This document shows, piece after piece, positions 22,267 through 34,742 of a stretch of DNA of 64,000 nt. The DNA lies in NCBI GenBank assembly GCA_905183005.1, contig CAJJDO010000047.1, forward strand, positions 448,229 through 512,228, given 5' to 3'. Position 1 is the stretch's first letter, and every line of letters begins with the position of its first letter. Made by a program: the position numbers and the translations under genes. Source of the DNA: Paramecium pentaurelia (lineage: Eukaryota; Ciliophora; Oligohymenophorea; Peniculida; Parameciidae). The notes beneath the pieces are model-generated. The model saw only the letters and a program-made list of their open reading frames with translations, had not been told where the DNA came from and did not search any database.

Positions 22267-23768
22267 TCAATCGGTAATTTATTGATTTTAAGACAGTAAT
22301 TATTATTGATCATCTTCTTATCTGAGATTGCTTGATGATACAGATAAGGATTCAAAATCCTTTTATTATTACTTTTTAGCTAGTTTTTATTTATCCATAG
22401 TTTTTAATATTTAATCTTCTTTAACAACACCAACCCATGGCAATGGAAGAAGAATGAAAACTCCAGTAATTACAATAAACAACCAAAGTCTAGAATAATC
22501 ATTTTAATTAACTCCAAGTGCAATTAGAAAGATTGCTCCAAACTAAGATCCCAAAGTTGATCCTATAAAATGAATAAATTAATAAGATACCAAAATTGAT
22601 AGTACTCATCAACATAGCATACATAGTTGCTTCTATATTCTTAGGACACATTCTACATGCTAAGACTAATATTGGCATAATATTTAATTCTCCTACTAAT
22701 TATAACATTATAGAATCTCCTAAACAAAAGAATCTATCATTTATATTCCATTCTACATTTTTTCTAGTTACCAATATAATCATTGATTGATAACAAAAAT
22801 AATATAAAATAGTTGTTGTAATAAAGATTTTCTTAAATGAAACATCTTTCAAATAATTATTATATAATAGAACTCCTAAGATTGTTGAAAAAGCATATAC
22901 AAATTTTAGCTAACCTAAAAAGGATGGTTCAAATCCTAATACTGATGTATAGAAAAAGAACATGATAGTTGAACTGGATGGTGCCATCATAAAACAAAAT
23001 ATTAATGCCACTGGTCTTTTATTTAATTATATTATACTTGTAAATCAACGGATTTTTGAAAAATATCCAAAAGTCCTTAATACATTGCATAGTGTTATTT
23101 CTTCTATCATCTTAACTCAAACCTCTTAAATTCACTTTTTCTTCAGTATAAAAGAAAGAGATCATCATTAAAGCAGCTGGAAATGCTGAAGTCATCAAAA
23201 ATATTTCTTATTTTGTAAATATGTGTAATAAAGCACCTGAAAAGAAAGCACTTATCAGAGTTCCAAAAGCTCTAACTCCAAAAAAGATAGAAACGTTTTT
23301 TGATGCTCCATGTTAAAAATTGGTTTACTTTTATTCTTATTTTGCTGCTACCTCAACTAAAATAGCCTCTCCCACTACATTTACAAAGCAAGTTGATAAT
23401 TGAATGAGAAACAATATCAATAGAGCAGAATGTAAACTATTTGTCCCATATTTATATAAGGCAACCCATCCTAAAGCATCAATAGTACTAAACAAAATTA
23501 TATAAGATTTTCTTCTATATCCAAATAAAGGCTTTGAATCAGTTATAAGTCCCCAAAAAGGTTTGACAATCCAAGGAATAGTTGTATAACTCAAATACAA
23601 TCCCATCATAGCAGGTGATAAACCAAAATCATCTTTAAGCATAAAGTTTATTGATAAATCAGCTAAATGTTGAACTCCCTATGAAAAAGCAACCACAGCA
23701 ATAATGAAATATGATGGATTAAAGTTTTCATATAATTATTAGAAATGACTAAAAAGCTTGACAAACAT
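22267..23768 (-). CDS. Folate-biopterin transporter (BT1 family)
   Basis: Multi-pass plasma- or organelle-membrane carrier of the FBT/BT1 branch of the major facilitator superfamily, about 483 aa. Introns 23016-23037 (22 nt) and 22563-22590 (28 nt). The family block is clear near the N-terminus: DFGLSPAMMGLYLSYTTIPW, then IVKPFWGLITDSKPLFGYRR and SYIILFSTIDALGWV. About ten further hydrophobic segments follow, including MMAPSSSTIMFFFYTSVLGF and the late TM pair around PLPWVGVV. The C-terminus is cytosolic and Lys/Gln/Ser-rich. Substrates of the family are folates and pteridines; the exact substrate here is unknown. Confidence 0.85.
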
Positions 23769-23998
23769 TAAACTTTTTAAATTAAATCAAAATAATTTCT
23801 TATGATAAAACGAATAAATATATAAAAATTAAGCAATAATATTTAATCTCAATAATTCAATTCTCTTTGAACAGACTAGTTATAAAAATTTCTCAATTTT
23901 TTATTACTGTCATAATTCAATGATGTTGTTTTAAATAATAACATAATCTACATCTGAAGGTATTTCTATTAATAATTTATCCCATATTAATATAGATT

Positions 23999-24271
23999 TC
24001 ATTTCTTAAGTTTTCTTCTAAAATATTAAGATAATCTAGGTTATTGTATTTAATAATACCTGAATTCCAGAATTAGAATCTGCCCCTTTGACATTTTTGC
24101 CTCTGTCTTTATTTCATATGGCCATTCATTATTTAGTGAATTTTCTTAATCCTAATCTAAAATTTAATTATATGGAATATCAATGAAATTATTCCCTTTG
24201 TCAATATTACCAAATTTAATATATTTAGATACCTTATTCAATTATAATGGGTTTTGACTATAAAAAGACAT
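23999..24271 (-). CDS. Small hypothetical protein
   Basis: Open frame of 90 codons from ATG at 24269-24271 to TGA at 23999-24001. The middle (YNQILDQDQENSLNNEWPYE) has normal coding character with Gln from TAA/TAG. The C-terminal 25 residues are less convincing, and an intron may lie near 24020-24062, though removing it would not change the stop used. No domain is seen. It may be a true small gene or part of a poorly resolved one. Confidence 0.4.
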
Positions 24272-24506
24272 AATTTTTATTTACTGAATTTGTTATTTAA
24301 ATTTAAGATAGTGTATATAAATATTATAGTGATTATGATTATCAAATTTTAGAGTACCAAAAATAAAGAAACCTAAAAAATAGCTTATTTGTCAATCTAT
24401 TAATTAAAATTCCTTGACTTATATTCAATTTTCCAAATTATCTAAATGCTTAATTATTTTTTCAATCTTATCAGATATATTCTTTCATAAATAATCATTT
24501 ATTAAT

Positions 24507-24893
24507 TCATATAACCTCTTTAGTTACTCTCCCTGCAAAGGGTGTAACTGATATACTCTAATAAGACTAAATTTATGCTGAAATCTAATTAAATTTAAGC
24601 AATTTTATCTTCAGCTGTTTGAAAATATGTTTACAATATTCCAAATATTATTTCATGAAATTTTCAAAATATATAATCTAAATTTAACTACTTAATTTTA
24701 GTATCTAAGGTAAATAATTCAAGTCTAAATTCTCTCATGAAAATGTATTTTATACTATTTAAATATAAAATTTAATAGATATCCATCTTACTTCAAAAAA
24801 GGTTTATTTGATATTATCTTTTGTAACATATTTCCACATTTTTTCCTTAACTTCTCCTGTTTCTTTATAAATAATATACCAAGATATTGGCAT
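24507..24893 (-). CDS. Small hypothetical protein
   Basis: About 120 aa with one 24-nt intron (24732-24755), whose removal brings two coding-like frames together. It starts MPISWYIIYKETGEVKEK and ends SISVTPFAGRVTKEVI. Predominantly helical, with KHIFKQLKIKLLKF-type amphipathic segments; no signal peptide. No family recognised. Confidence 0.5.
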
Positions 24894-25048
24894 TTTTTAA
24901 CTTATCAAAATAACAGTTCCTGATATTATTTACAGAAGATGTCTTAGATTTAATCCTAAAATATTGTTATATTTTATCATAATTTATATATTGTTGCACA
25001 CTTTGGCTAGTAAACATTATAATAAATAAAATTAATATTTGTTTATCA

Positions 25049-25263
25049 ATGGATTCTTATAATGAAACCAAGTACAAGGAATTAAAGAAGAAGTATGCTA
25101 TTCTAATGAAAGTATATCTTATTTCTTATTGTAATAGCAATATCAAATGATTTAATAAGAATATGAAAAAGTTAATGGTGAATTAGCAGAATCTAATTAA
25201 GAGAAAAGAATTCTCCAAAATCGAATTAATGAAATATTAGGAAAATAAAGTGAAGACAATTGA
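25049..25263 (+). CDS. Short coiled-coil protein, INO80E-like
   Basis: About 62 aa with one 26-nt intron (25112-25137). The sequence YKELKKKYAILMKQYQMI followed by EEYEK-type heptads resembles the N-terminal helix of INO80 complex subunit E, which has the same KYK-LK-K-L pattern and ends near an NRI/DRL motif (LQNRINEIL here). The resemblance is by eye and weak. After TGA (25261-25263) the same frame stays open to 25653, so the gene could be longer if the stop is bypassed or spliced out; I found no suitable intron. Confidence 0.45.
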
Positions 25264-25350
25264 ATTTATAATATCACTGAATTTATATCAATTGAGAAAT
25301 ATATACTTAAAGAATTCAAAATCCCTACAAAATTTTAATTCAATTTTTTA

Positions 25351-25653
25351 ATGTTTTTATAATCACATAGAAAAAAATCTCAACCTTCTTTGGTTGCTTA
25401 TTATGAATTTAAAATTTAGGAAATTAAAAGCTACCCTTCCTAAAGAGTAGTCATAACAGAATAGAACACAAAGAATTATGCAAATTTGAGACTTGGAACA
25501 TCTAGTCCCATTGGTAGTAAAAGTAGAATTAAGACTCTACCTCCAGTAAAAAAAGAAAAAGTTATTCCATTTGAACATGATTATAACACTGCTTATAGAA
25601 CAGTGTTTAGCTAAAGAAATCTTTTCAATCTAATAGGTGGAAAAAACAAGTGA
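25351..25653 (+). CDS. Hypothetical basic protein, uncertain ends
   Basis: Frame from ATG 25351 to TGA 25651-25653 reads about 100 residues with ordinary coding character: VAYYEFKIQEIKSYPSQRV, TSSPIGSKSRIKTLPP and NTAYRTVFSQRNLFNLIGG. It is in the same frame as the preceding short coiled-coil gene, separated by one TGA. A further coding-like stretch, HKCYGVYQSQIYKVDKILEL, lies at about 25727-25840 but needs an intron of unusual length to join. It could therefore be the C-terminal half of one longer gene covering 25049-25840. Confidence 0.4.
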
Positions 25654-25840
25654 GTATATTATTATTTTCCTTTTTTTAAAAATGTGTATAAACTTAAAAT
25701 CTTAATGAATTCATTTATAAAAAGAACATAAATGTTATGGTGTATACTAATCTCAAATTTATAAAGTTGATAAAATCCTTGAATTAAAAATTTCTAGAAT
25801 GCTTCAAAAATGTTAAGATCAACATTAAAATTTTTAATGA

Positions 25841-26836
25841 TAGAACAACATCTATACTTATCTACAATTAAATGATATGTGATGTAATAATCAGAAAATA
25901 AGATTCAGTAATATATCAATTATTTTGTGATAAGAAAAGTCTAATTCTTTAAATTATATTCAATTTACTTAATAGTAATTTATATTATTATTAAATATAA
26001 GATCAAGAATTTGTTTAACTTAGAATTAAACACTAAAATTGTTTGACCTTTAACAAACTAATAAAAATCTGTATTTATTTATTTTTTCAAAGAATTAAAT
26101 TGTGCTATGAATAGTAAATCTAAAAATAAAATTTATTTTTTAATTATTGTATTAATTTAGATTGTTATAATTAATAAATGACTTTAAATCACATAATAAC
26201 TTAATTTCTTAGATGTTTAATATATTTTAGAATTTTAACTTAGCCATTAATTTTACTTTTGCTTTTGAGCTTTTAATAAATCATCATCATCTTTTAATTA
26301 AATCAATATTTTCTAATAAATTTACTTATAGAAGATAAAATATGGTCATTTTACATAGTATTTAAGAAATTAAAACATCTTTATGAAGAACTTATTACAG
26401 GCTATCAAATAATTTAAATGATTTTTATACTTTTTAATGAAATATAGCTAACTTAGATATTCTTATATTTAAAATATACTTGTATTTTATAGAATAATTG
26501 AGAGAAGAGTCATTTCTATTCAATATAAGACAATATAATCTGGAAAGAACTTGACTTTCATATATAACTAATATTAAATTTTAATATAAAAATTGAACTA
26601 CCTTGAAATCCAATTTAATTAAATATAAATATTTTATAATTAATACTCTCACTTATATTTAGAAAAACAATATAACCAAATTTTATTTCATTATAGAAAT
26701 AAGATTATGTATTTATTTTCATAATTATTTTGCTTAAGAACAAAACTCAAATTTATGAAGAGAAGAAAATGATTATAATGTAGGAATTGCAATGAATTCT
26801 TTATAAATTAAAACATTTCTTTTTATGAATATATTT
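25841..26836. other. Long AT-rich stretch without a supported gene
   Basis: Convergent region before the sorting nexin stop. Frames up to about 60 codons occur on both strands without splice-consistent extension. I see no known domain, RNA gene or repeat. A decayed gene cannot be excluded. Confidence 0.4.
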
Positions 26837-28485
26837 TCAAGGTTCTTAAATTTATGTTATTACTTATTATACTTTAGACCAAAATTATTATTAGATTTCC
26901 AAATATTATTATTCACATTAGGCTAAATCTGCCAGAATAGATTTGTAAGTTTAATGTTTATCTTTTTTAAATTTATCAATTGTATATGATGTCAATACAT
27001 CTGTAACCAATTAAAATAATAATTTATATTAATCTACCTCTTTTTGAGTCTAAATATTATTAATAAAATTACTTCATTTAATTATAGTTCTAATTTTGAT
27101 TTTTATTCTTCCAAACTTAGTTTACTAAAAGAACCTTTCATTGTTGAATTTCCTTTCATAATTTTATATAAATCTGATTATTCTTCACTTAACTTTTATT
27201 CTGCTTTCTATTTTGATTACATAAGAGAATCTCTAGTTTAAAAAGCTTATAAAAATGCTTCAATATCTCTTACCTCTGTTGAGATTAAATCTTATATTTT
27301 ATCAAGAGAATTATTACATGGATCTCTCTATATTTAGTTATTAAAAAATACAATCTTTTTGGTTAGTTCTAATATATCTGTATTTGCAGGATTAGCAAAT
27401 ATCAATTTATTTTAAGGTACCCATTCCTGTAGAATTTATTTTTCATATTCAGATATGTTAAGTCCAAATATTGTGAAAAAGGTTTCTTTCAACTATTTTC
27501 GACTAGAACTTAAAGATTTGGATTGTTCTAATTATTTTGTCAAAGAGATTTAAGATTATTTTAAAAACGATTAAACTCCACTCATTTTCTTAATCATTTC
27601 AGGTGAGATTTCTTTGATCTCAGTGATTTGAAATGTTTACTTATATCTATCTGTGTAAGCAAATACATTTTATTTAGGTATTTAAGCTAATTACTATTTG
27701 ATATAGTATATATCAAAATACTTTATTTAAATCAGGATTTGTTGACCTTAAAAAGATATCATAAAATTCTTCTGAATAATAGAGATGCTTAATCTACATC
27801 ATTTTCATACAAAATATATTAAGCAATCTTGTCCTTTCAATTATAATCTCTGATCCAGTACTAACAGATTTCTCAGGAATTGGTGGTATATATTATCCAG
27901 GCCATTTAACTAAGAGTAATTCTCTTATCGTATAGAATTCATTAAATCTTCTTTAAGTTTCAAATTCTCCAAAGCAATCTTTTCCTTTGATAGTGTAAAC
28001 ATAATAAGTTGAAATATTTCCCCCCTTTTAAACAGGATCACTCACTTTTATTTCAATCTAACATATAGAATATGAAAAAATACAGGAAAACTATAATCAG
28101 CTTTTAAGAATAAATTGTCCAAATTTTATGTAATAATTACTTCACCTTTTTCAGTGATTTATTATTTTTCTTATTACTCTTTTACTTAATTTTCTTCTAT
28201 ATTATTTTCATTTTTAGTAATTTCAGATTCAACATCCTTCTGTATGATTTATTCTTATGTCTATGATGATTGTTATTTTTCTTTAATGTCTTCCTTATCT
28301 TATTTAACTTATTCTGTAGCTATTTCCTGTTTTTCTTAGTTTTCTTAATTCTCAACTTTTTTTTGAGTATCCTGTTTCACTTATTGTTCTTATTGATTTT
28401 ATCCTTCTATTTATGTTTATTGTGCTTGTTCTTATGTACTTTCTTAAAGGACTTGCTATTTTTCTGGGACAGTGTCTTCTGACAT
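26837..28485 (-). CDS. PX-domain sorting nexin (SNX1/2/Vps5-like)
   Basis: About 523 aa with introns 28058-28083, 27694-27721 and 27050-27072. Residues 1-115 are a Gln/Glu/Thr-rich disordered leader. The PX domain follows: SDPVQKGGNISTYYVYTIKG, then FETQRRFNEFYTIRELL and KWPGQYIPPIPEK, i.e. the RRF basic patch and the PPxP loop that bind PI3P. After the PX domain a long helical region (EIKEISPEMIKKMSGVQSFL, and the last 150 residues) fits a BAR domain that bends endosomal membranes. This layout suits the Vps5/SNX1 side of retromer, but other PX-BAR nexins are possible. Confidence 0.85.
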
Positions 28486-28604
28486 ATTGTAAATTAATTA
28501 TATATAAGGGGAAGTAAAATGAATGTATAAAACAATTCATTTTCTATACAGAATTTGTAATTTTTTAATAAATTCTTAAAAAAAGCAATATAAATTATTA
28601 AATT

Positions 28605-29341
28605 ATGCAAAAAGAAATTAAAGAAGAAGAGTGTGATTATTCATTCAAAAGTAATATTAATATATATTATAAAAGTTGCCTTGGTTGGAGAATGCGATGT
28701 TGGGAAGACGTGTATTTGGCAAAATTATTTGAAAGGAATGATACCAAAGAAAACTGTGCCAACAATAGGAGTAGAATTTGAAACAAAATTCATTACACTA
28801 TCTGATGGATCAAGAATCAAAGCCCAGATTTGGGATACAGGTACTGAATGATTATAGGAAGCTGGTTAAGAGAGATATCGTTCACTTACTAATAGGTAGA
28901 TTATTTATTATTGACACATAAAGTCATTTTAGAAAAGTAGTTGGAGCATTAGCAATATTTGATTTAACCAATAAAACAAGTCTTGAAAAATTATAACTTT
29001 GGATTTAAGAATTAAAAAATCATGGAGATAGTGATATTCAAATAATACTTGTAGGAAATAAATTAGATTTAGTCTAAAAAAATCCTAGTTGTAGATAGGT
29101 ATTAGAAGATGATATTAAATAATTTGTAAAGTAAAATAAATGGAAAGTATTTGAAATATCTGCATAAGTACCAGAAAATGTTAATCAATGTTTTGAATGT
29201 TTATTTATAGGTTTATTTATTATATTGATTAATTAATTAGACCTTTGTAAATAAAAAACTGGATTTAGAGGAGGGGAACAATCATAATTAAAACTTATGA
29301 AATAATCTGCAAATTTAAATGAAGGAAAATGTAAATGTTGA
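28605..29341 (+). CDS. Rab-family small GTPase
   Basis: Vesicle-traffic GTPase of about 207 aa, with four introns (28651-28675, 28841-28861, 28896-28932, 29211-29240). P-loop GECDVGKT, switch I with VPTIGVEFETK, switch II WDTAGQERYRSLTNR, guanine motifs NKLD and ISAQ are all present. The C-terminus ends in CKC, the double-cysteine geranylgeranylation signal of Rabs. Its subfamily is unclear; the leader MQKEIKEEECDYSFK is short. The third intron is 37 nt, long for this window. It diverges from the sorting nexin gene across 119 bp. Confidence 0.9.
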
Positions 29342-29555
29342 TAAATAATTATATATTTAATATCTAAAATCATATATATATCCATTCTTTTTAGTTTTTA
29401 TTATTAATTATTTATTAGAATAATCAATAAAATACATTCTATTTTCAAAACCTAATTATATAAGTATAGATTATAATTGTAGAAATTGAAATCTTTATGA
29501 ATTAAAATTAATTATTAACATGATTATAATTTAATAAGATTTAATTAAAATATGA

Positions 29556-30183
29556 TCAAGAGTCAAATACATTTTGAATCTAATGAGGAGCATCATATAT
29601 TTCGGTTGCATCTGCTGATTATTTTTCTTATTATTCTTAAAACATGTAAGCTTTTGTTTCTATTGGCTATTATTGAACCTCAGAATTAATAGCATTATTC
29701 CAATCAATTTCAAATCGTGTTATACGTGGTTTATTATTAAAGATTTATCTGGCAATATCTTCAATAATCACTTCTTAAGGGTCGTTTTCAATGTTTTCAG
29801 GAGATGTATATGTATTATATACATAATATCCAGCTCTAAAGAATTCTCTATGTCTGTATGAACAAGTCAAGATGAAGGCAGTGATACCCAATACTTCATC
29901 TTGTGGAATCTTTTTCCAATCAGGAGGATTTGATTCAAGAGTGAATTACTTTGTACCTTTAGTCAAAGGTCCCATAGAAAATTAGTCTAATATTTAATCA
30001 TGAGCTTCATCTTTTGGAGAACCTATATAAAGAAGTCTAAAAATAATAAATAAATATGTACGTCCATTCTATTTCATCTTCTATATCAGCTATAACATCA
30101 AAGTAAATATCCATTGTTATTGGACTTGTAAATGGTTAGGGTTTGTCATCAACTACAATATTAGTAATACTAACAAAGGCCAT
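29556..30183 (-). CDS. ASF1: Histone chaperone Asf1
   Basis: H3-H4 chaperone that delivers histones to assembly factors. About 200 aa with one 25-nt intron (30037-30061). The core is typical: MAFVSITNIVVDDKPQPFTS, then ITMDIYFDVIADIEDEIEW, YIGSPKDEAHDQILDQ, ITAFILTCSYRHREFFRAGY and NKPRITRFEIDWN. The core covers about residues 1-155; a short Gln-rich acidic tail follows. No unusual changes were seen. The stop is 214 bp from the convergent Rab stop. Confidence 0.95.
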
Positions 30184-30492
30184 TAACTTTTTTTATTAAT
30201 TAAATTATATATTTTGGAGGTTAATCAAAAAGTACATATAATTGAACAAATAAATAGTGTTTAAAAAATTGCAATAGTAATTTAGAAAATCTATATTGAA
30301 GAAATATGAGATAAAATAAGATAAATATATTATAAAAACACTATTAATAATCTTATATGAATGATATCCATAGTAAAAATATCTAAAAGAAAGTATTAGT
30401 GATTTAATCGAATAGGGAAACAAAGAGTCATAGTAAATAGCATGATAGGAATTTGTATGTGTATTTTTGTTGTTTCTGATTAAATATTTTTG
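30184..30492. other. Gap between Asf1 start and deaminase stop
   Basis: Same-strand intergenic region of 309 bp. A minus frame of 72 codons is rich in Tyr/Phe/Ile and looks like chance translation of AT-rich DNA. Short plus frames are also open. I do not support a gene here. Confidence 0.5.
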
Positions 30493-31002
<510 letters not shown>

Positions 31003-31010
31003 TTAATTAG

Positions 31011-32620
31011 TCATTCCAATTCTTTTCCTAAGGTTTCAAATGGCAAAAAACAATTTGAAAATGACGTAATAATAGAGAGAACGGAAAACAATACAAAAGG
31101 ACTTCTTAATTGTTGGCTATTCATATACATGCATATCCATGGCATGATCACTCCTCCCAATCTTCCTATTCCATTAGCCATACCTATTCCAGTTGTCCTA
31201 ATTTTTGTTGGATATACTTCAGCTGTATATTAAAATCTAAAATAAATATAAATTATGATACGAAAAGATGAAAGTCATAGATAGGAAAAACTTAGATGCA
31301 GTTGCCCAATATATAAAATGATGTTCAATATCATAAAATGCCATTAATGCTGTTAAGGCTTGTATTGTAAAGAATATAATTAAAGAGTTCTTTCTTCCAA
31401 ATCCTTTTAATTCAATAAAGAAAGCAGCTGCTACTGCACCCAAGATATCACTTATACAAGATATTACTAATTAAATTATCTTATCCCTTCCAGTTTAAGT
31501 TTATTCAATATGTGATAAAATGTCTGGCAATAATAGTACAATTCCATAATATACAAATGAAAGTATAAACCAATTAAACCAAATTAAAATTGTAAGAAAA
31601 AATCGATTATTTTCAAATAATGACATTATTGAAGCCTTAAAAATAGATAAAATTAATACATTATTTTGATTTTTGGCAATTCTATTCATAGCATGAGTCC
31701 AATTAGATAATTTGATCTTCATATCATCAGTAAATTAAATTGATGATTTATTTGATTTAATCATTTCTTCAATAATATTGTAAGCTAAATCTTTTTATCC
31801 ACTTAACAAAGCAAATCTAGGACTCTCTCTTAACCAAAATAAACTTATAAACCAAGCTAAGAATCCTGGTAGACAACACCAAAATGTTAATAATCTCCAA
31901 TTACCTTCATCCAATGATATTAATGTATATTCAGCAACAAATAATCCAAATAATTAACCTATTGCAAAAGTCAATGTTATCAATCCCATATATCTCCCTC
32001 TTAAATGACCAGGAGTAATTTCAGATATCATAGTTACTCCACAAGGTGCAAATAGACCAACTATTTATTAATTTATTATATAATACCTAGAATTCCTAAT
32101 AATGCTCTTACTGTCAAAAGTGAATAGATTTCTTAACAAGCTATAGTTCCTAAGGATAACAGACATGTAAAAAATGAACTTATTAGAAATGGTTTCTTTC
32201 TACCAACTCTATCAGCCAATTGTCCTGACAACATTGAACCTACTAAATATCCTACCTGAATTAAGATGACACTATTACAAAAACAAAACTTGCTTATAAT
32301 GAATTTAATGAATCAGAAATGTGCCATTCATTTTTTAATATTGGAACCATTAAAGTAAATATAGTAATCTAAGCTCCTTCACTAATACTCATCAAGGCCA
32401 TAATACCATATATCCAGTATTAGAATTTTCCAAAATTGATTTCATCTAATAAATGATCAAATGACAGTATTTAATGTTCAGGAATAGAGACCTGACTATT
32501 ATATTCTCTAATTAATTTCAATTCTGAATTATCCATTCTTCTAGGAGAAGTTATTGAAGCATTTCTAGATAATTTGAGTGGACTACTCTCCTATTTAGAA
32601 TACCATGGGCCATTATCCAT
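31011..32620 (-). CDS. MFS transporter, SV2/organic-cation or sugar-porter type
   Basis: Twelve-TM carrier of about 511 aa with introns 32256-32278, 32061-32086 and 31237-31261. The cytosolic loop 2-3 motif is GQLADRVGRKKP. The loop 6-7 start reads LRESPRFALLSGQ, and the loop 10-11 motif is YTAEVYPTKIRTTGIG, all matching the SVOP/SV2 and organic-ion branch. N-terminal residues 1-75 are cytosolic and Ser-rich. The substrate cannot be told from sequence. It lies in tandem upstream of the cytidine deaminase; nucleoside transport would fit but is only a guess. Confidence 0.85.
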
Positions 32621-32752
32621 TAAAATTTATTAATAAAATATATAAAAGTGATTATTCATATAAATTTATTAAAGAGCAATTTTATTATTTAGATCTCTTA
32701 TCACTACTCAATAGTCTTAAAAATAAGTTGTTCAATTCATCTAATTCAAATC

Positions 32753-32789
32753 TATATTTCTCACTTCACTTATTGAAGTGAGAAATATA
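32753..32789. repeat. Perfect 16-bp inverted repeat with 5-nt loop
   Basis: The arms TATATTTCTCACTTCA and TGAAGTGAGAAATATA are exact reverse complements around CTTAT. The mixed-base core (CTCACTTCA) makes chance unlikely compared with A/T-only palindromes. It sits between the 3' end of a multi-pass protein gene (stop at 32919) and the MFS gene start (32620), both on the minus strand. It could act as a hairpin in RNA or DNA, but no poly-T tract or other known context follows. Confidence 0.8.
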
Positions 32790-32918
32790 CACATAAATAT
32801 AATATTCTTTATTATATAATTACTTGATTATTCAAATATTATGCAATAAAAATGTAAATAGATTTGTCTTTATTAATTTTAATATTATTACATATACTAA
32901 TAATTTAATTTATAATTC

Positions 32919-34649
32919 TCAAATATTCATAATAGTATTTAATTAATAAGTATGTTCAAGGTTCAATTTAAATTCATTCAAATTTTATATTACATTAAAC
33001 TCGATAATTCGATCATTTTTATTGTTTATTATACACATTACTTCAGTTAAACATATTTCTTATAATATCTTCTTATTCACTTTTTCAAGAATAATATTCA
33101 AATATCTTTATTCTCTTGTCTAGTATTGTCTGAATTAATTGTATTCTTTCTTAAATGTAATCAAACAACAAATAACTTAAATTCCTTCAACTTATTTTTG
33201 TATAGCCTAACATAATACTAAATTAATAATTACATTAATAAAGATTTTCTAACAATCTAATTAACTGATATTTATCACAATTACATTTAAAATTAACTAA
33301 AGTATCATTGCATAATTAGTGTAACATTAAGTTTAACTTTCTTTAAAATATATTTCTATTTCCTATTTTGGATCATATATACCCCACATAGATTAAATAT
33401 CACTGAACAGTAATGAAAAATGAAAATACTTCATTTCTCCAAATTTTGTAGTACCAATAAATAATTTCATATTATAATATCCAAATATAGTTTTATAAAG
33501 AAATTATATAGACTTTTTTAAAATTAATTATTGATTCCTATTTATTAACGATTATTAATTTAATAATGATTTCAAATACCCTAATGATAAACGAGAATAA
33601 TCAAAACAATTAGATAAATGATGATTCAAAAATTTGTATCTACTATTTTTCTTTTTCAATTAAATCATTTTCTTACATTGAGTATCCTCTTGAAGTAAAA
33701 TAATTATTCTTGGATTACCATTGTTTAAACAATTTTACAAAGATACTTTATAGATTTGTTTAAATTTATCAGAAGAGATCTCAGCTGATCTTTCACTAAC
33801 CTTATCTTTGATTAATTTAAATAACACCTATTCTAAGGTTTATTTCAGTTAAGCTAGAGCACTTAGAGTTTAATCAGATTCTGCATTCAGAGTTTTTTAA
33901 TGTTAAAAGGAGACTACTTTATAATTTCTTATAAAATATGTAAAATCTTCTTAATTCTTAATTAATTTAGTAGCTTATTTATTTACATGTAAAAGCTAAA
34001 ATGCATTTATTTATTCATTGAAAGAACATTGAACAATTTTAAATTTAAATACATTATCTAAAGACTATTACAATTAAGTATCTTCTGTTTTTAGTAGAAA
34101 AAACATTCTTTTAGTTTTCTCTTATATCCAAAGTGATTTTAGGACTAACAACAAAGCTAAAATAAACATTATTTGTATTGAATTAAAAAATTCTTAAACA
34201 TACGTGCACATAATCATTAATCCAATTTAATTAAGCAATAATATTCCAAAATTGGCAATAATATTGGATCCAAGTAATAAACTATATTAAACCATTGCTA
34301 CCGTTTACCCAGCTAAAAAGAGAACATTAGAATTGGCAAAGACAAACAATAAAAAATAAATCATCACTCCAAGTAAAAAATTTGTACAAGCCAGAATTAT
34401 ATTAAAAAGGTCAGGGTACTTTCTTACAATTTTATGGCTTATATAAAAGCTAATTGGAATCAAACCCAATCCATACTTCAATAGTCCAAATCCAAAAGGC
34501 TAAAAAAACTCCATACAAAAAACACCTATTGCACTTATAGTTCCTATGATGCAGGCCCAAGTGTAAAACTTAAAGAGTTCATTAAATTGATCAGCAAAAT
34601 ACTATTGCTCAAGATTTTGATTATTAAATCTTAAAGTGTATTTATTCAT
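32919..34649 (-). CDS. Multi-pass membrane protein with long cytosolic tail, unknown
   Basis: About 576 aa in one uninterrupted frame, unusual for its length in this window. The first 200 residues hold six hydrophobic segments, including FYTWACIIGTISAIGVFCME, LFNIILACTNFLLGVMIYFL and QIMFILALLLVLKSLW. The rest is cytosolic, partly helical, with TLSALAQLKQTLEQVLFKLI. The layout recalls ciliate sensor-like proteins with a 6-TM input module and a PAS or kinase-like output, but I see no ATP-binding or H-box motif. Function unknown. Confidence 0.6.
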
Positions 34650-34742
34650 TTTATAAATGACAACTTAATCAATTATTGAGAAGAAATAACAAATAACAAA
34701 AAATTGGAATTAAGAATTAATTTCTTATTATTGATATAAAAA

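Noticed and set aside
24650..24700. Possible TGA read as Trp inside a minus-strand frame near YIF-KFHEIIFGIL.
   Set aside because: A different frame, joined by a 24-nt intron at 24732-24755, gives a better protein, so recoding is not required.
26989..27640. Plus-strand frame of over 200 codons open under the ciliate code, reading SSNFDFYSSKLSLLKEPF.
   Set aside because: It is the complement of the sorting nexin BAR region, whose minus-strand frame continues a well-formed PX domain.
30205..30423. Minus-strand Tyr/Phe-rich 72-codon ORF between Asf1 and the deaminase.
   Set aside because: Composition is that of translated AT-rich noncoding DNA; there is no start context, homology or plausible splice.
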